From: Lepturacanthus savala
Taxonomy: Eukaryota > Chordata > Actinopteri > Scombriformes > Trichiuridae
Direction of reading: 5' to 3'
NCBI GenBank assembly: GCA_030544235.1
Contig: CM060477.1
Span: 30,655,234 to 30,719,233 of the forward strand
DNA: 64,000 nt
Shown here in pieces: positions 46,339 through 59,900 of the stretch (position 1 is its first letter; each line of letters begins with the position of its first letter). A model generated the notes under the pieces. It ran no database searches. It was given only the letters and a program-made list of their open reading frames with translations, and was not told the DNA's origin. The translations under genes and the position numbers were made by a program.

Positions 46339-47385
46339 CATTCTGATGTCTTGCGGGTGAACAGTGCACCAGCATGGCTCTTACTTTTCTTGCATATCAC
46401 AACGAGGGGTTGCAATTCAATAGGGTTTCTCTGGATAGAGTGCTTTCTCAGGGAGACGCACTATGTAGGTGTGAAATGGCAGCTTATTGCAGATGGTACT
46501 TTTACACATAATTACTTGACCCTTGAGCAGATGCCAAAATGTGTCTTTACTGATGATCATTCCTATCATGTTACCATGAACTCAATGGATCTCATGGTTG
46601 GACCACTCAAGGTTGCAGAAAACAGTCTGCAAAGTCAAGTATCGCTGCCCTTTGCCTCTCAACTTCAGTGCTTGGCTCTTGATGTCCGCCATGCAGTTCT
46701 TCTGGTCGCACCTGAATGCTTAGCAGTTTTTCGTGACGACACAGGCCGCTATGGTTTCTTTGATTCTCACTCGAGGTCAGCCACCGGTTTTCCATACCAT
46801 AGCGGCACTGCAATAATGCTGACCTTCCTTGACTTCAGTGATCTGGTCGACCACGTGCATAAGCTTTTGCAGGATCGTGGATCTTATGCCAGCTATGAGC
46901 TTATGCCTGTTTCCTTCTCCAGGGACTACAGTGATGTGACTACGGATAATGTTGCAGTCTTGTCAGAAGCTGAAACCGAACCAAGTGCGTTTCTTCTAGA
47001 TGGTGACACCCTTGAACTGGGAGACGATTTGATTATCATTCCAGATGCTGCACTGGACCAAAGCTGCGGTCAGGAGGTCTTCCAACGTACAGTTTTTCCT
47101 GAAGGAAACACCTCAGAATGTGAAGCTGACACGGTTCTCACTCCAGATGCTGTGCCAGAACCAGCGTCCAACCAACTACATCAGCGTTGGTGTAGTTGTG
47201 TGAGAAAACGAAGCAGTACGTTTCAAGAGTTGGCTCGAGCAGATGCAGGAAAACTGCACGTCGAGCAAGTGCGATCAGCAAACGTCTGCCTTCTGGTGAA
47301 AAGAGAACCACTGGCAGACGTCAGTCTGAAAAACTGCAATATGCCAGTAGATCAGAATTTCAGGAGAAGAAGTTACAGGCAATGA
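46339..47385 (+). CDS. Papain-like (C76-like) cysteine protease exon, right copy
   Basis: Mirror of 5,701-6,747, uninterrupted. It retains RGCNSIGF, YGFFDSHSR and GTAIMLTF. At least one residue differs from the left copy (Leu to Pro near residue 250). Confidence 0.65.
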   Translation, partial: HSDVLRVNSAPAWLLLFLHITTRGCNSIGFLWIECFLRETHYVGVKWQLIADGTFTHNYLTLEQMPKCVFTDDHSYHVTMNSMDLMVGPLKVAENSLQSQVSLPFASQLQCLALDVRHAVLLVAPECLAVFRDDTGRYGFFDSHSRSATGFPYHSGTAIMLTFLDFSDLVDHVHKLLQDRGSYASYELMPVSFSRDYSDVTTDNVAVLSEAETEPSAFLLDGDTLELGDDLIIIPDAALDQSCGQEVFQRTVFPEGNTSECEADTVLTPDAVPEPASNQLHQRWCSCVRKRSSTFQELARADAGKLHVEQVRSANVCLLVKREPLADVSLKNCNMPVDQNFRRRSYRQ

Positions 47386-47724
47386 GGGCAAGCTATATTC
47401 AGCATCGGCACAAAAAGAGGACTTACTTAATGAAGCGGTAGAACACTGACCCTGTATTCCAAGCGCGTCATAAATCTTCAATGAAGTCTTGCGTTCGGAA
47501 GCAGTACAGCACCAATCTTGCTTTCAGGGAGCGGCAGAAATCACACATTCAAATGCGGTACAAGACTGACCTTGCTTCCCGGCAACGGCAGAAATCTGCA
47601 ATGAAATCTTACATCCGCAACCAGTACAGAAACAACCCTGCTTTCCAGCAGCATCAGAAGTCTTACATCCAGACACGGTAAAGCACAGACCTTGCTTTCC
47701 GGCAGCGCGTTGGACGAAGTTAAA
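47196..47724 (+). pseudogene. Lys/Arg/Tyr-rich repeat segment, right copy
   Basis: Mirror of 5,363-5,890 with the same stops between repeat blocks and the same junction into the helicase. Confidence 0.6.
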
Positions 47725-48645
47725 TCTTGATCATTGACGAGATCTCTATGATTTCCAAGGACCTCTTTGCCTGTGCACTGGCAGTTGCAACAAATCAAAG
47801 GCAACAAGAGGCCCTTTGGAGGCATGTCAGTCTTGACGGTTGGGGACTTTTACTAGCTGCCGCCCCTTGGCAGGGCCAAGCCGCTCTGTGTGCGTGAGGA
47901 TGATTTCCTTGACCTCTGGAGTTCTTTCCAGATGGTCACCTTGACGGAAATCATGTGGCAAAAGGACGACCGGTCTGTCCGTCGACGACAAAGCTCCGCT
48001 CGAGCAGTGTGTCATCGACGCCCAACATTGTCCGGTGGATGCCCTTCACATCTTTGCGACAAACAAGGAGGTGGACGCCCACGATGCAACCACCGTTGCA
48101 GCCCTTGGGTTGACTGTCGTCAACATTCCTGCGGAGGATTATCGGAAAAGGATCCCCTGGGGCTTCAAGGGCAACAGGAGGGATCTGCCAGACAACATGA
48201 AAGTCGGCGCGCGTGTCATGGTGACGAGGAACGTCGACATCGAGGATGGCCTCGTCAGCGGCGCTTTCGGCACAATCACCTGTGCATGTATGTGGACCTA
48301 CCCGAAACTGTGAAGCTGATCGGACTGGAATTGAACAATCCAGAGGCTGATCAAAAGTTTCGGAAAAAGGTTCTCGGGCCGCCGGACATGCTGGTTTACA
48401 TCGCACGAGTCAAGGAACCCATGAGCAAGAGGGTAGCGGTTCGGCGACAGGTCCCAATCAAGTTGGCGTTTGGCAGTACTGGTCTTTTTCCTTTTGCAAC
48501 TCCTCTTGTGGTGCAGATAGAAACAGAGCACGGGTACGCTCTCTGTATCCCTCTCTCCACCACCCCACCAATTTGTTTGTCCTGTGCCACATGTCTGTCT
48601 GCATTTGCCAAATACTGCAGCTACATATTGATGCATTTTATATAG
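47725..48645 (+). pseudogene. PIF1-like helicase fragment, right copy
   Basis: Mirror of 4,391-5,362 with the same TAG in the GDFY-LPPLG motif. It has an additional 50-bp deletion at about 47,977, which shifts the frame after WQKDDR. Confidence 0.85.
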
Positions 48646-49110
48646 TTTTGGTTGTCCCCTTGAGACTTTGAAAGTCGTCACTGTGCGTAAATGTCTAACT
48701 AATACAAGGTTTTGTTTTCCTTTCTCTAGAATGTAAACAGGTCAGCTAAATTCCTAAGTTAGGTAGGTATTCTTGTCATTACGACAGGAACCTGGTAAAA
48801 TCATTGAACAGTTGGAAGGAAGTTCAGATCTTGGTCAAGTCAACAGCTGCAACATCTCCATTGTCCACCTGGAAGATACACACACAAACTTATACTGTCA
48901 TGTTATGCAGAACAAAGAATAAAAGAATGGAAATAAGTAAATATGGGATAACTTATATGCATCATTCTAACAATGACCATGTTGACTTACTGTGGAGAAA
49001 CATGGAGTAGGAGTAGAGAACAAGCAAGACTTATTAGTCATTTTATAATCTGCTTGGTTGTTGTGTTTTTCCAGTTAATGCATCTACACTGTAATATCAC
49101 TAAAGAATTT
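48646..49110. other. Unassigned arm sequence, right copy
   Basis: Mirror of 3,926-4,390; nothing recognised. Confidence 0.4.
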
Positions 49111-49796
49111 TAATGGTCATTGATAGTAACTGGTCTGCTCACTTTACCACCTTCTACAGCGGCTCCACTGACAGCATCCTGACCTACAACATCACTTCCT
49201 GGTTCAGGAGCTGTAGTTTCCATGGACAACAAAAACAGCCAATTAGGACTGATGAAGACTGCCTACAGAACCGTTGCTGCTCCTGTCTCATCCTGATGGC
49301 GCTCTACCAACAGCAATGCATTCACACAGCTACCTCCACCATCAAAGACCCACTCCACCCTTCACTATGATCAACAGGTTTTACAAGCTGTAGGGCTTCA
49401 AGTGGACTGAATCCCCCCACACACACACTCACTGATACCCTGAACCCCCCAAACACACACCACCCCCCCAGCTGGACAACAACCAAGGACAAGGTTTGAA
49501 CTGATTTAAGGACATGTCTGAATTACTTTAAACAGCACTGGATTGGAGACATTGAAGCACCTTTTACTGAACCTCTGAAATTATTTGGTTATTAATGCTG
49601 TGAAATACTGTTTTTAAATATGTGATTGAAAATATATTTTTTTATAGATAGAATTTTTTAGTAATCATTTAATCACCATTTTTTATGTAATGTCAATGAT
49701 GAGAAGCAATTTAATTTCAGACTGAATGTAAATGTGGAGTGAAATGACAATAAAGTGAACTTTGAATCTAGAATCTAATGTCTGAGGATTTTAATA
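49111..49796 (+). pseudogene. Non-LTR retrotransposon 3' end, right copy
   Basis: Mirror of 3,240-3,925, with the open segment at 49,113-49,370 and the 3' tail near 49,750-49,790. Confidence 0.6.
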
Positions 49797-50290
49797 ACAT
49801 ACATAGATGTACTGTGAAGGTTTTAGGTTAAGTATGTTATACATGGATATTAATACATTAGATATAGATATTTTATGCAAGTGACATAAATACATGAATA
49901 AATTAATTTAAATAAAATAATGTATTAAGGAGGTATATAGCTACATATCAAAGACATGGCATCTCATAAGAATACCCTCCTCAATGATGATGTTGGAAAA
50001 TATCTTAGATGATAGAATTCAGAATTTTTGAGTTAGAAGCAGTTGGTCTGTGTCAGTGATGTCATCATCACCATGGAAAGACCACAGCTTCGTGACTGAG
50101 CTGATTTCTCTAAAAGACATGAAAGCTGATTGGTCAACAGTTTTTCATCAATAACTTTGGATTTAAAGTCCCCACAACCATCAAACTTTGTAGTATTAAT
50201 AAAGAGGACCCCAGCATCCCATCCATGGTATCACGACCATTATAAAACTCCAGCAAGGACTCCCAACAGCCCAGACCCAACTCACAATTT

Positions 50291-50677
50291 CCGCGTGAAT
50301 TGTCTAGTTTTTCTTTAACTTTACTTCTCATCATTACAGACATTGATTTCAACAACAACATCATTACATACTCACAATACATTTTAACTTTTAATTTAAT
50401 GTTAGTATAGGCATTTCAGGCACTAGAGTGCGTTTGACCACTGTTGTTGACACAGTTGTTCTTCCTTGTACCCACTGGTGTATGTAAAGCCTTATATTTG
50501 AGATTGAACAAGGCCTTCCCATGGCTTCTTGATGAAATTATTTAAATTCATGTGGCCTTCTGTCACCTTTGTGCTGTTCCTGTAATAACCCCAGTGGTGA
50601 CCTTTATGCCAAAAGAATTTCACTTTGTTACTATAGATGTCTGGATTCTGGATGTCTGGAAAACGATATCGGACTTT
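50291..50677 (-). repeat. Junction module J, right copy
   Basis: Uninterrupted copy, giving the empty site for the L2 insertion (TATATTTGAG near 50,490) and the same J/satellite boundary. Confidence 0.9.
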
Positions 50678-50922
50678 CCCAGGTGAATTTCTAATCCAAA
50701 ACTATACCATTGCACATAAAATAAAAGGTAAATAAGATTTTCTGTAAAAAAATATTGCACTGATTAGGCCGACATAGCTTTCTATCTTATTGTGCTCTTC
50801 AGAATGAGAGAAAGATTCTGGAGCCATAAAAACTTTAAAACATGAACCACATGAAAACAATAGCTTTCCCAGGTGAATTCTTAATGTAAAACTATACCAT
50901 TGTACATAAAATCAAAGGTAAA

Positions 50923-51001
50923 CAAGATTTTCTGTAAAACTCTTATGGTTTTACAGAAAATCTTGAAAGGTATGTAGGCCTGATTAGGCCTACATACCTT
51001 T
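50923..51001. repeat. Two adjacent hairpins, right copy
   Basis: Mirror of 2,035-2,113. Stem 2 (50,923-50,940 with 50,948-50,965) is perfect over 18 bp. Stem 1 (50,966-50,981 with 50,986-51,001) is perfect over 16 bp. Confidence 0.9.
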
Positions 51002-53957
51002 TTATCTTTTAGGCTCTTCAGACCGAGAGAATGCTTCTGGAGCCATAAAAAGTTTAAAACATGAACCACATGAAAACAATAGCTTTTCCAGGTGAATTTG
51101 TAGTTCAAAACTATACCATTTTACGTAAAGTAAAAGGTAAACAAGATTTTCTGTAAAAATATTGCACTGATTTAGACGTACATCACTTTTTATCTCATTG
51201 TGCTCTTCAGACCGAGAGAAAGCTTCGGGAGCCATAAAAAGTTTAAAACATGAACCAAATGAAAACAATAGCTTTCCCAGATGAAATTCTAATCCCAAAC
51301 TATACCATTTCACACAAAGTAAAAGGTAAATAAGATTTTCTGTAAAAATATTTCACTGATTTAGATGTACATGGCTTTTTACCTCATTGTGCTCTTCCGA
51401 CCGAGAGAATGCATATGGAGCAATAAAAACTTCAAAACAAAAACCACATGAAAACAATAGCTTTTCCAGGCGAATTTCTGATCCCAAACTATACCATTTT
51501 ACATTTAGTAAAATGTAAATGAGATTTTCTGTAAAAATATTGTACTGATTTAGGCCTACATAGCTTTTTGTGTTTTTGTGCTCTTCAGACCGAGAGAATG
51601 CATATGGAGCAATAAAAACTTTAAAACACAAACCACATGAAAACAATAGCTTTTCCAGGTGAATTTCTGATCCAAAACTATGCCATTTCACATAAAGTAA
51701 AAGGTAAATAAGATTTTCTATAAAAATATTGTACTGATTTAGGTCTACATAGCATTTTGTCTTTTTGTGCTCTTCAGACCGAGAGAATGCATATAGAGCA
51801 ATAAAAACTTTAAAACATAAACCACATGAAAACAATAGCTTTTCCAGGTGAATTTCTGATCCAAAACAATACCATTTTACATATAGTAAATGGTAAATGA
51901 TATTTTCTATAAAAATATTGAACTGATTTAGGTCTACATAGCATTTTGTCTTTTTGTGCTCTTCAGACCGAGAGAATGTATATGGAGCAATAAAAACTTT
52001 AAAACACAAACCACATGAAAACAATAGCTTTTCCAGGTGAATTTCTGATCCAAAACTATACCATTTTACATATAGTAAAAGGTAAATAAGATTTTCTGTA
52101 AAAATATTGTACTGATTTAGGCCTACATAGCTTTTTGTCTTTTTGTGCTCTTCCGACTGAGATAATGCATATGGAGCAATAAAAACTTTAAAACACAAAC
52201 CACATGAAAACAATAGCTTTTCCAGGTGAATTTCTGATCCAAAACTATACCAATTCACATAAAGTAAAAGGTAAATAAGTTTTTCTATGAAAATATTGTA
52301 CTGATTTAGGCCTATATAGCTTTTTGTCTTTTTGGGCTCTTCAGACCGAGAGAATGCATATGGAGCAATAAAAACTTTAAAACACAAACCACATGAAAAC
52401 AATAGCTTTTCCAGGTGAATTTCTGATCCAAAACTATACCATTTTACATATAGTAAAAGGTAAATAAGATTTTCTGTAAAAATATTGTACTGATTTAGGC
52501 CTACATAGCTTTTGGTCTTTTTGTGCTCTTCCGACCGAGGGAATGCATATGGAGCAATAAAAACTTTAAAACACAAACCACATGAAAACAATAGCTTTTC
52601 CAGGTGAATTTCTGATCCAAAACTATACCATTTCCCATAAAGTAAAAGGTAAATAAGGTTTCTATAAAAATATTGTACTGATTTAGGCCTATATAGCTTT
52701 TTGTCTTTTTGGGCTCTTCAGACTGAGAGAATGCATATGGAGCAATAAAAACTTTAAAACACAAACCACATGAAAACAATAGCTTTTCCAGGTGAATTTC
52801 TGATCCAAAACTATACCATTTCACATAAAGTAAAAGGTAAATAAGTTTTTCTATAAAAATATTGTACTGATTTAGGCCTATATAGCTTTTTGTCTTTTTG
52901 GGCTCTTCAGACCGAGAGACTGCATATGGAGCAATAAAAACTTTAAAACACAAACCACATGAAAACAATAGCTTTTCCAGGTGAATTTCTGATCCAAAAC
53001 TATACCATTTCACATAAAGTAAAAGGTAAATAAGTTTTTCTATGAAAATATTGTACTGATTTAGGCCTATATAGCTTTTTGTCTTTTGTGCTCTTCAGAC
53101 CGAGAGAATGCATATGGAGCAATAAAAACTTTAAAACACAAACCACATAAAAACAATAGCTTTTCCAGGTGAATTTCTGATCCAAAACTATACCATTTCA
53201 TATAAAGTAAAAGGTAAATAAGTTTTTCTATAAAAATATTGTACTGATTTAGGCCTATATAGCTTTTTGTCTTTTTGGGCTCTTCAGACCGAGAGAATGC
53301 ATATGGAGCAATAAAAACTTTAAAACACACACCACATGAAAACAATAGCTTTTCCAGGTGAATTTCTGATCCAAAACTATACCATTTCACATAAAGTAAA
53401 AGGTAAATAAGTTTTTCTATAAAAATATTGTACTGATTTAGGCCTATATAGCTTTTTGTCTTTTTGGGCTCTTCAGACCGAGAGAATGCATATGGAGCAA
53501 TAAAAACTTTAAAACACAAACCACATGAAAACAATAGCTTTTCCAGGTGAATTTCTGATCCAAAACTATACCATTTCACATAAAGTAAAAGGTAAATAAG
53601 TTTTTCTATAAAAATATTGTACTGATTTAGGCCTATATAGCTTTTAGTCTTTTTGGGCTCTTCAGACCGAGAGAATGCATATGGAGCAATAAAAACTTTA
53701 AAACACAAACCACATGAAAACAATAGCTTTTCCAGGTGAATTTCTGATCCAAAACTATACCATTTCACATAAAGTAAAAGGTAAATAAGTTTTTCTATAA
53801 AAATATTGTACTGATTTAGGCCTATATAGCTTTTTGTCTTTTTGGGCTCTTCAGACCGAGAGAATGCATATGGAGCAATAAAAACTTTAAAACACAAACC
53901 ACATGAAAACAATAGCTTTTCCAGGTGAATTTCTGATCCAAAACTATACCATTTCAC

Positions 53958-56900
53958 ATAAAGTTAAAGGTAAATAAGATTTTCTATAAAAATATTGTTC
54001 TGATTTAGGCTTACATAGCTTTTTGTCTTTTTGTGCTCTTCAGACCGAGAGAATGCATATGGAGCAATAAAAACTTTAAAACACAAACCACATGAAAACA
54101 ATAGCCTTTCCAGGTGAATTTCTGATCCAAAACTATACCATTTCACATAAAGTAAAAGGTAAATAAGTTTTTCTATAAAAATATTGTACTGATTTACGCC
54201 TATATAGCTTTTTGTCTTTTTGGGCTCTTCAGACCGAGAGAATGCATATGGAGCAATAAAAACTTTAAAACACAAACCACATGAAAACAATAGCTTTTCC
54301 AGGTGAATTTCTGATCCAAAACTATACCATTTCACATAAAGTAAAAGGTAAATAAGTTTTTCTATAAAAATATTGTACTGATTTAGGCCTATATAGCTTT
54401 TTGTCTTTTTGGGCTCTTCAGACCGAGAGAATGCATATGGAGCAATAAAAACTTTAAAACACAAACCACATGAAAACAATAGCTTTTCCAGGTGAATTTC
54501 TGATCCAAAACTATACCATTTCACATAAAGTAAAAGGTAAATAAGTTTTTCTATAAAAATATTGTACTGATTTAGGCCTATATAGCTTTTTGTCTTTTTG
54601 GGCTCTTCAGACCGAGAGAATGCATATGGAGCAATAAAAACTTTAAAACAAAAACCACATGAAAACAATAGCTTTTCCAGGTGAATTTCTGATCCAAAAC
54701 TATACCATTTCACATAAAGTAAAAGGTAAATAAGTTTTTCTATAAACATATTGTACTGATTTAGGCCTATATAGCTTTTTGTCTTTTTGGGCTCTTCAGA
54801 CCGAGAGAATGCATATGGAGCAATAAAAACTTTAAAACACAAACCACATGAAAACAATAGCTTTTCCAGGTGAATTTCTGATCCAAAACTATACCATTTC
54901 ACATAAAGTTAAAGGTAAATAAGATTTTCTATAAAAATATTGTTCTGATTTAGGCTTACATAGCTTTTTGTCTTTTTGTGCTCTTCAGACCGAGAGAATG
55001 CATATGGAGCAATAAAAACTTTAAAACACAAACCACATGAAAACAATAGCCTTTCCAGGTGAATTTCTGATCCAAAACTATACCATTTCACATAAAGTAA
55101 AAGGTAAATAAGTTTTCCTATAAAAATATTGTACTGATTTACGCCTATATAGCTTTTTGTCTTTTTGGGCTCTTCAGACCGAGAGACTGCATATGGAGCA
55201 ATAAAAACTTTAAAACACAAACCACATGAAAACAATAGCCTTTCCAGGTGAATTTCTGATCCAAAACTATACCATTTCACATAAAGTAAAAGGTAAATAA
55301 GTTTTTCTATAAAAATATTGTACTGATTTAGGCCTATATAGCTTTTTGTCTTTTTGGGCTCTTCAGACCGAGAGAATGCATATGGAGCAATAAAAACGTT
55401 AAAACACAAACCACATGAAAACAATAGCTTTTCCAGGTGAATTTCTGATCCAAAACTATACCATTTCACATAAAGTTAAAGGTAAATAAGATTTTCTATA
55501 AAAATATTGTTCTGATTTAGGCTTACATAGCTTTTTGTCTTTTTGTGCTCTTCAGACCGAGAGAATGCATATGGAGCAATAAAAACTTTAAAACACAAAC
55601 CACATGAAAACAATAGCCTTTCCAGGTGAATTTCTGATCCAAAACTATACCATTTCACATAAAGTAAAAGGTAAATAAGTTTTTCTATAAAAATATTGTA
55701 CTGATTTACGCCTATATAGCTTTTTGTCTTTTTGGGCTCTTCAGACCGAGAGACTGCATATGGAGCAATAAAAACTTTAAAACACAAACCACATGAAAAC
55801 AATAGCCTTTCCAGGTGAATTTCTGATCCAAAACTATACCATTTCACATAAAGTAAAAGGTAAATAAGTTTTTCTATAAAAATATTGTACTGATTTACGC
55901 CTATATAGCTTTTTGTCTTTTTGGGCTCTTCAGACCGAGAGACTGCATATGGAGCAATAAAAACTTTAAAACACAAACCACATGAAAACAATAGCTTTTC
56001 CAGGTGAATTTCTGATCCAAAACTATACCATTTCACATAAAGTAAAAGGTAAATAAGTTTTTCTATGAAAATATTGTACTGATTTAGGCCTATATAGCTT
56101 TTTGTCTTTTGTGCTCTTCAGACCGAGAGACTGCATATGGAGCAATAAAAACTTTAAAACACAAACCACATGAAAACAATAGCTTTTCCAGGTGAATTTC
56201 TGATCCAAAACTATACCATTTCACATAAAGTAAAAGGTAAATAAGTTTTTCTATGAAAATATTGTACTGATTTAGGCCTATATAGCTTTTTGTCTTTTGT
56301 GCTCTTCAGACCGAGAGAATGCATATGGAGCAATAAAAACTTTAAAACACAAACCACATAAAAACAATAGCTTTTCCAGGTGAATTTCTGATCCAAAACT
56401 ATACCATTTCATATAAAGTAAAAGGTAAATAAGTTTTTCTATAAAAATATTGTACTGATTTAGGCCTATATAGCTTTTTGTCTTTTTGGGCTCTTCAGAC
56501 CGAGAGAATGCATATGGAGCAATAAAAACTTTAAAACACACACCACATGAAAACAATAGCTTTTCCAGGTGAATTTCTGATCCAAAACTATACCATTTCA
56601 CATAAAGTAAAAGGTAAATAAGTTTTTCTATAAAAATATTGTACTGATTTACGCCTATATAGCTTTTTGTCTTTTTGGGCTCTTCAGACCGAGAGACTGC
56701 ATATGGAGCAATAAAAACTTTAAAACACAAACCACATGAAAACAATAGCTTTTCCAGGTGAATTTCTGATCCAAAACTATACCATTTCACATAAAGTAAA
56801 AGGTAAATAAGTTTTTCTATGAAAATATTGTACTGATTTAGGCCTATATAGCTTTTTGTCTTTTGTGCTCTTCAGACCGAGAGAATGCATATGGAGCAAT

Positions 56901-59900
56901 AAAAACTTTAAAACACAAACCACATGAAAACAATAGCTTTTCCAGGTGAATTTCTGATCCAAAACTGTACCATTTCACATAAAGTTAAAGGTAAATAAGA
57001 TTTTCTATAAAAATATTGTTCTGATTTAGGCTTATATAGCTTTTTGTCTTTTTGTGCTCTTCAGACCGAGAGAATGCATATGGAGCAATAAAAACTTTAA
57101 AACACAAACCACATAAAAACAATAGCTTTTCCAGGTGAATTTCTGATCCAAAACTATACCATTTCATATAAAGTAAAAGGTAAATAAGTTTTTCTATAAA
57201 AATATTGTACTGATTTAGGCCTATATAGCTTTTTGTCTTTTTGGGCTCTTCAGACCGAGAGAATGCATATGGAGCAATAAAAACTTTAAAACACACACCA
57301 CATGAAAACAATAGCTTTTCCAGGTGAATTTCTGATCCAAAACTATACCATTTCACATAAAGTAAAAGGTAAATAAGTTTTTCTACAAAAATATTGTACT
57401 GATTTAGGCCTATATAGCTTTTTGTCTTTTTGGGCTCTTCAGACCGAGAGAATGCATATGGAGCAATAAAAACTTTAAAACACAAACCACATGAAAACAA
57501 TAGCTTTTCCAGGTGAATTTCTGATCCAAAACTATACCATTTCACATAAAGTAAAAGGTAAATAAGTTTTTCTATAAAAATATTGTACTGATTTAGGCCT
57601 ATATAGCTTTTAGTCTTTTTGGGCTCTTCAGACCGAGAGAATGCATATGGAGCAATAAAAACTTTAAAACACAAACCACATGAAAACAATAGCTTTTCCA
57701 GGTGAATTTCTGATCCAAAACTATACCATTTCACATAAAGTAAAAGGTAAATAAGTTTTTCTATAAAAATATTGTACTGATTTAGGCCTATATAGCTTTT
57801 TGTCTTTTTGGGCTCTTCAGACCGAGAGAATGCATATGGAGCAATAAAAACTTTAAAACACAAACCACATGAAAACAATAGCTTTTCCAGGTGAATTTCT
57901 GATCCAAAACTATACCATTTCACATAAAGTTAAAGGTAAATAAGATTTTCTATAAAAATATTGTTCTGATTTAGGCTTACATAGCTTTTTGTCTTTTTGT
58001 GCTCTTCAGACCGAGAGAATGCATATGGAGCAATAAAAACTTTAAAACACAAACCACATGAAAACAATAGCCTTTCCAGGTGAATTTCTGATCCAAAACT
58101 ATACCATTTCACATAAAGTAAAAGGTAAATAAGTTTTTCTATAAAAATATTGTACTGATTTACGCCTATATAGCTTTTTGTCTTTTTGGGCTCTTCAGAC
58201 CGAGAGAATGCATATGGAGCAATAAAAACTTTAAAACACAAACCACATGAAAACAATAGCTTTTCCAGGTGAATTTCTGATCCAAAACTATACCATTTCA
58301 CATAAAGTAAAAGGTAAATAAGTTTTTCTATAAAAATATTGTACTGATTTAGGCCTATATAGCTTTTTGTCTTTTTGGGCTCTTCAGACCGAGAGAATGC
58401 ATATGGAGCAATAAAAACTTTAAAACACAAACCACATGAAAACAATAGCTTTTCCAGGTGAATTTCTGATCCAAAACTATACCATTTCACATAAAGTAAA
58501 AGGTAAATAAGTTTTTCTATAAAAATATTGTACTGATTTAGGCCTATATAGCTTTTTGTCTTTTTGGGCTCTTCAGACCGAGAGAATGCATATGGAGCAA
58601 TAAAAACTTTAAAACAAAAACCACATGAAAACAATAGCTTTTCCAGGTGAATTTCTGATCCAAAACTATACCATTTCACATAAAGTAAAAGGTAAATAAG
58701 TTTTTCTATAAAAATATTGTACTGATTTAGGCCTATATAGCTTTTTGTCTTTTTGGGCTCTTCAGACCGAGAGAATGCATATGGAGCAATAAAAACTTTA
58801 AAACACAAACCACATGAAAACAATAGCTTTTCCAGGTGAATTTCTGATCCAAAACTATACCATTTCACATAAAGTTAAAGGTAAATAAGATTTTCTATAA
58901 AAATATTGTTCTGATTTAGGCTTACATAGCTTTTTGTCTTTTTGTGCTCTTCAGACCGAGAGAATGCATATGGAGCAATAAAAACTTTAAAACACAAACC
59001 ACATGAAAACAATAGCCTTTCCAGGTGAATTTCTGATCCAAAACTATACCATTTCACATAAAGTAAAAGGTAAATAAGTTTTTCTATAAAAATATTGTAC
59101 TGATTTACGCCTATATAGCTTTTTGTCTTTTTGGGCTCTTCAGACCGAGAGACTGCATATGGAGCAATAAAAACTTTAAAACACAAACCACATGAAAACA
59201 ATAGCCTTTCCAGGTGAATTTCTGATCCAAAACTATACCATTTCACATAAAGTAAAAGGTAAATAAGTTTTTCTATAAAAATATTGTACTGATTTAGGCC
59301 TATATAGCTTTTTGTCTTTTTGGGCTCTTCAGACCGAGAGAATGCATATGGAGCAATAAAAACTTTAAAACACAAACCACATGAAAACAATAGCTTTTCC
59401 AGGTGAATTTCTGATCCAAAACTATACCATTTCACATAAAGTTAAAGGTAAATAAGATTTTCTATAAAAATATTGTTCTGATTTAGGCTTACATAGCTTT
59501 TTGTCTTTTTGTGCTCTTCAGACCGAGAGAATGCATATGGAGCAATAAAAACTTTAAAACACAAACCACATGAAAACAATAGCCTTTCCAGGTGAATTTC
59601 TGATCCAAAACTATACCATTTCACATAAAGTAAAAGGTAAATAAGTTTTTCTATAAAAATATTGTACTGATTTACGCCTATATAGCTTTTTGTCTTTTTG
59701 GGCTCTTCAGACCGAGAGACTGCATATGGAGCAATAAAAACTTTAAAACACAAACCACATGAAAACAATAGCCTTTCCAGGTGAATTTCTGATCCAAAAC
59801 TATACCATTTCACATAAAGGAAAAGGTAAATAAGTTTTTCTATAAAAATATTGTACTGATTTACGCCTATATAGCTTTTTGTCTTTTTGGGCTCTTCAGA

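Larger units (their letters stand above)
32675..53030 (-). repeat. Right arm of the giant inverted repeat
   Basis: Reverse complement of the left arm with the same order of nested elements. It lacks 1,356 bp present at left 7,480-8,835 and 50 bp present near left 5,058-5,107. It keeps 56 bp (about 40,297-40,352) that the left arm lost. At its inner end it continues past the left-arm breakpoint into the first exon of the P2X7-like gene, so on that side the right arm preserves the more complete state. Confidence 0.95.

Noticed and set aside
53067..54902. 300-residue satellite reading frames as genes
   Set aside because: They result from monomer length divisible by three; there is no conserved start, no domain, and stops vary between monomers.
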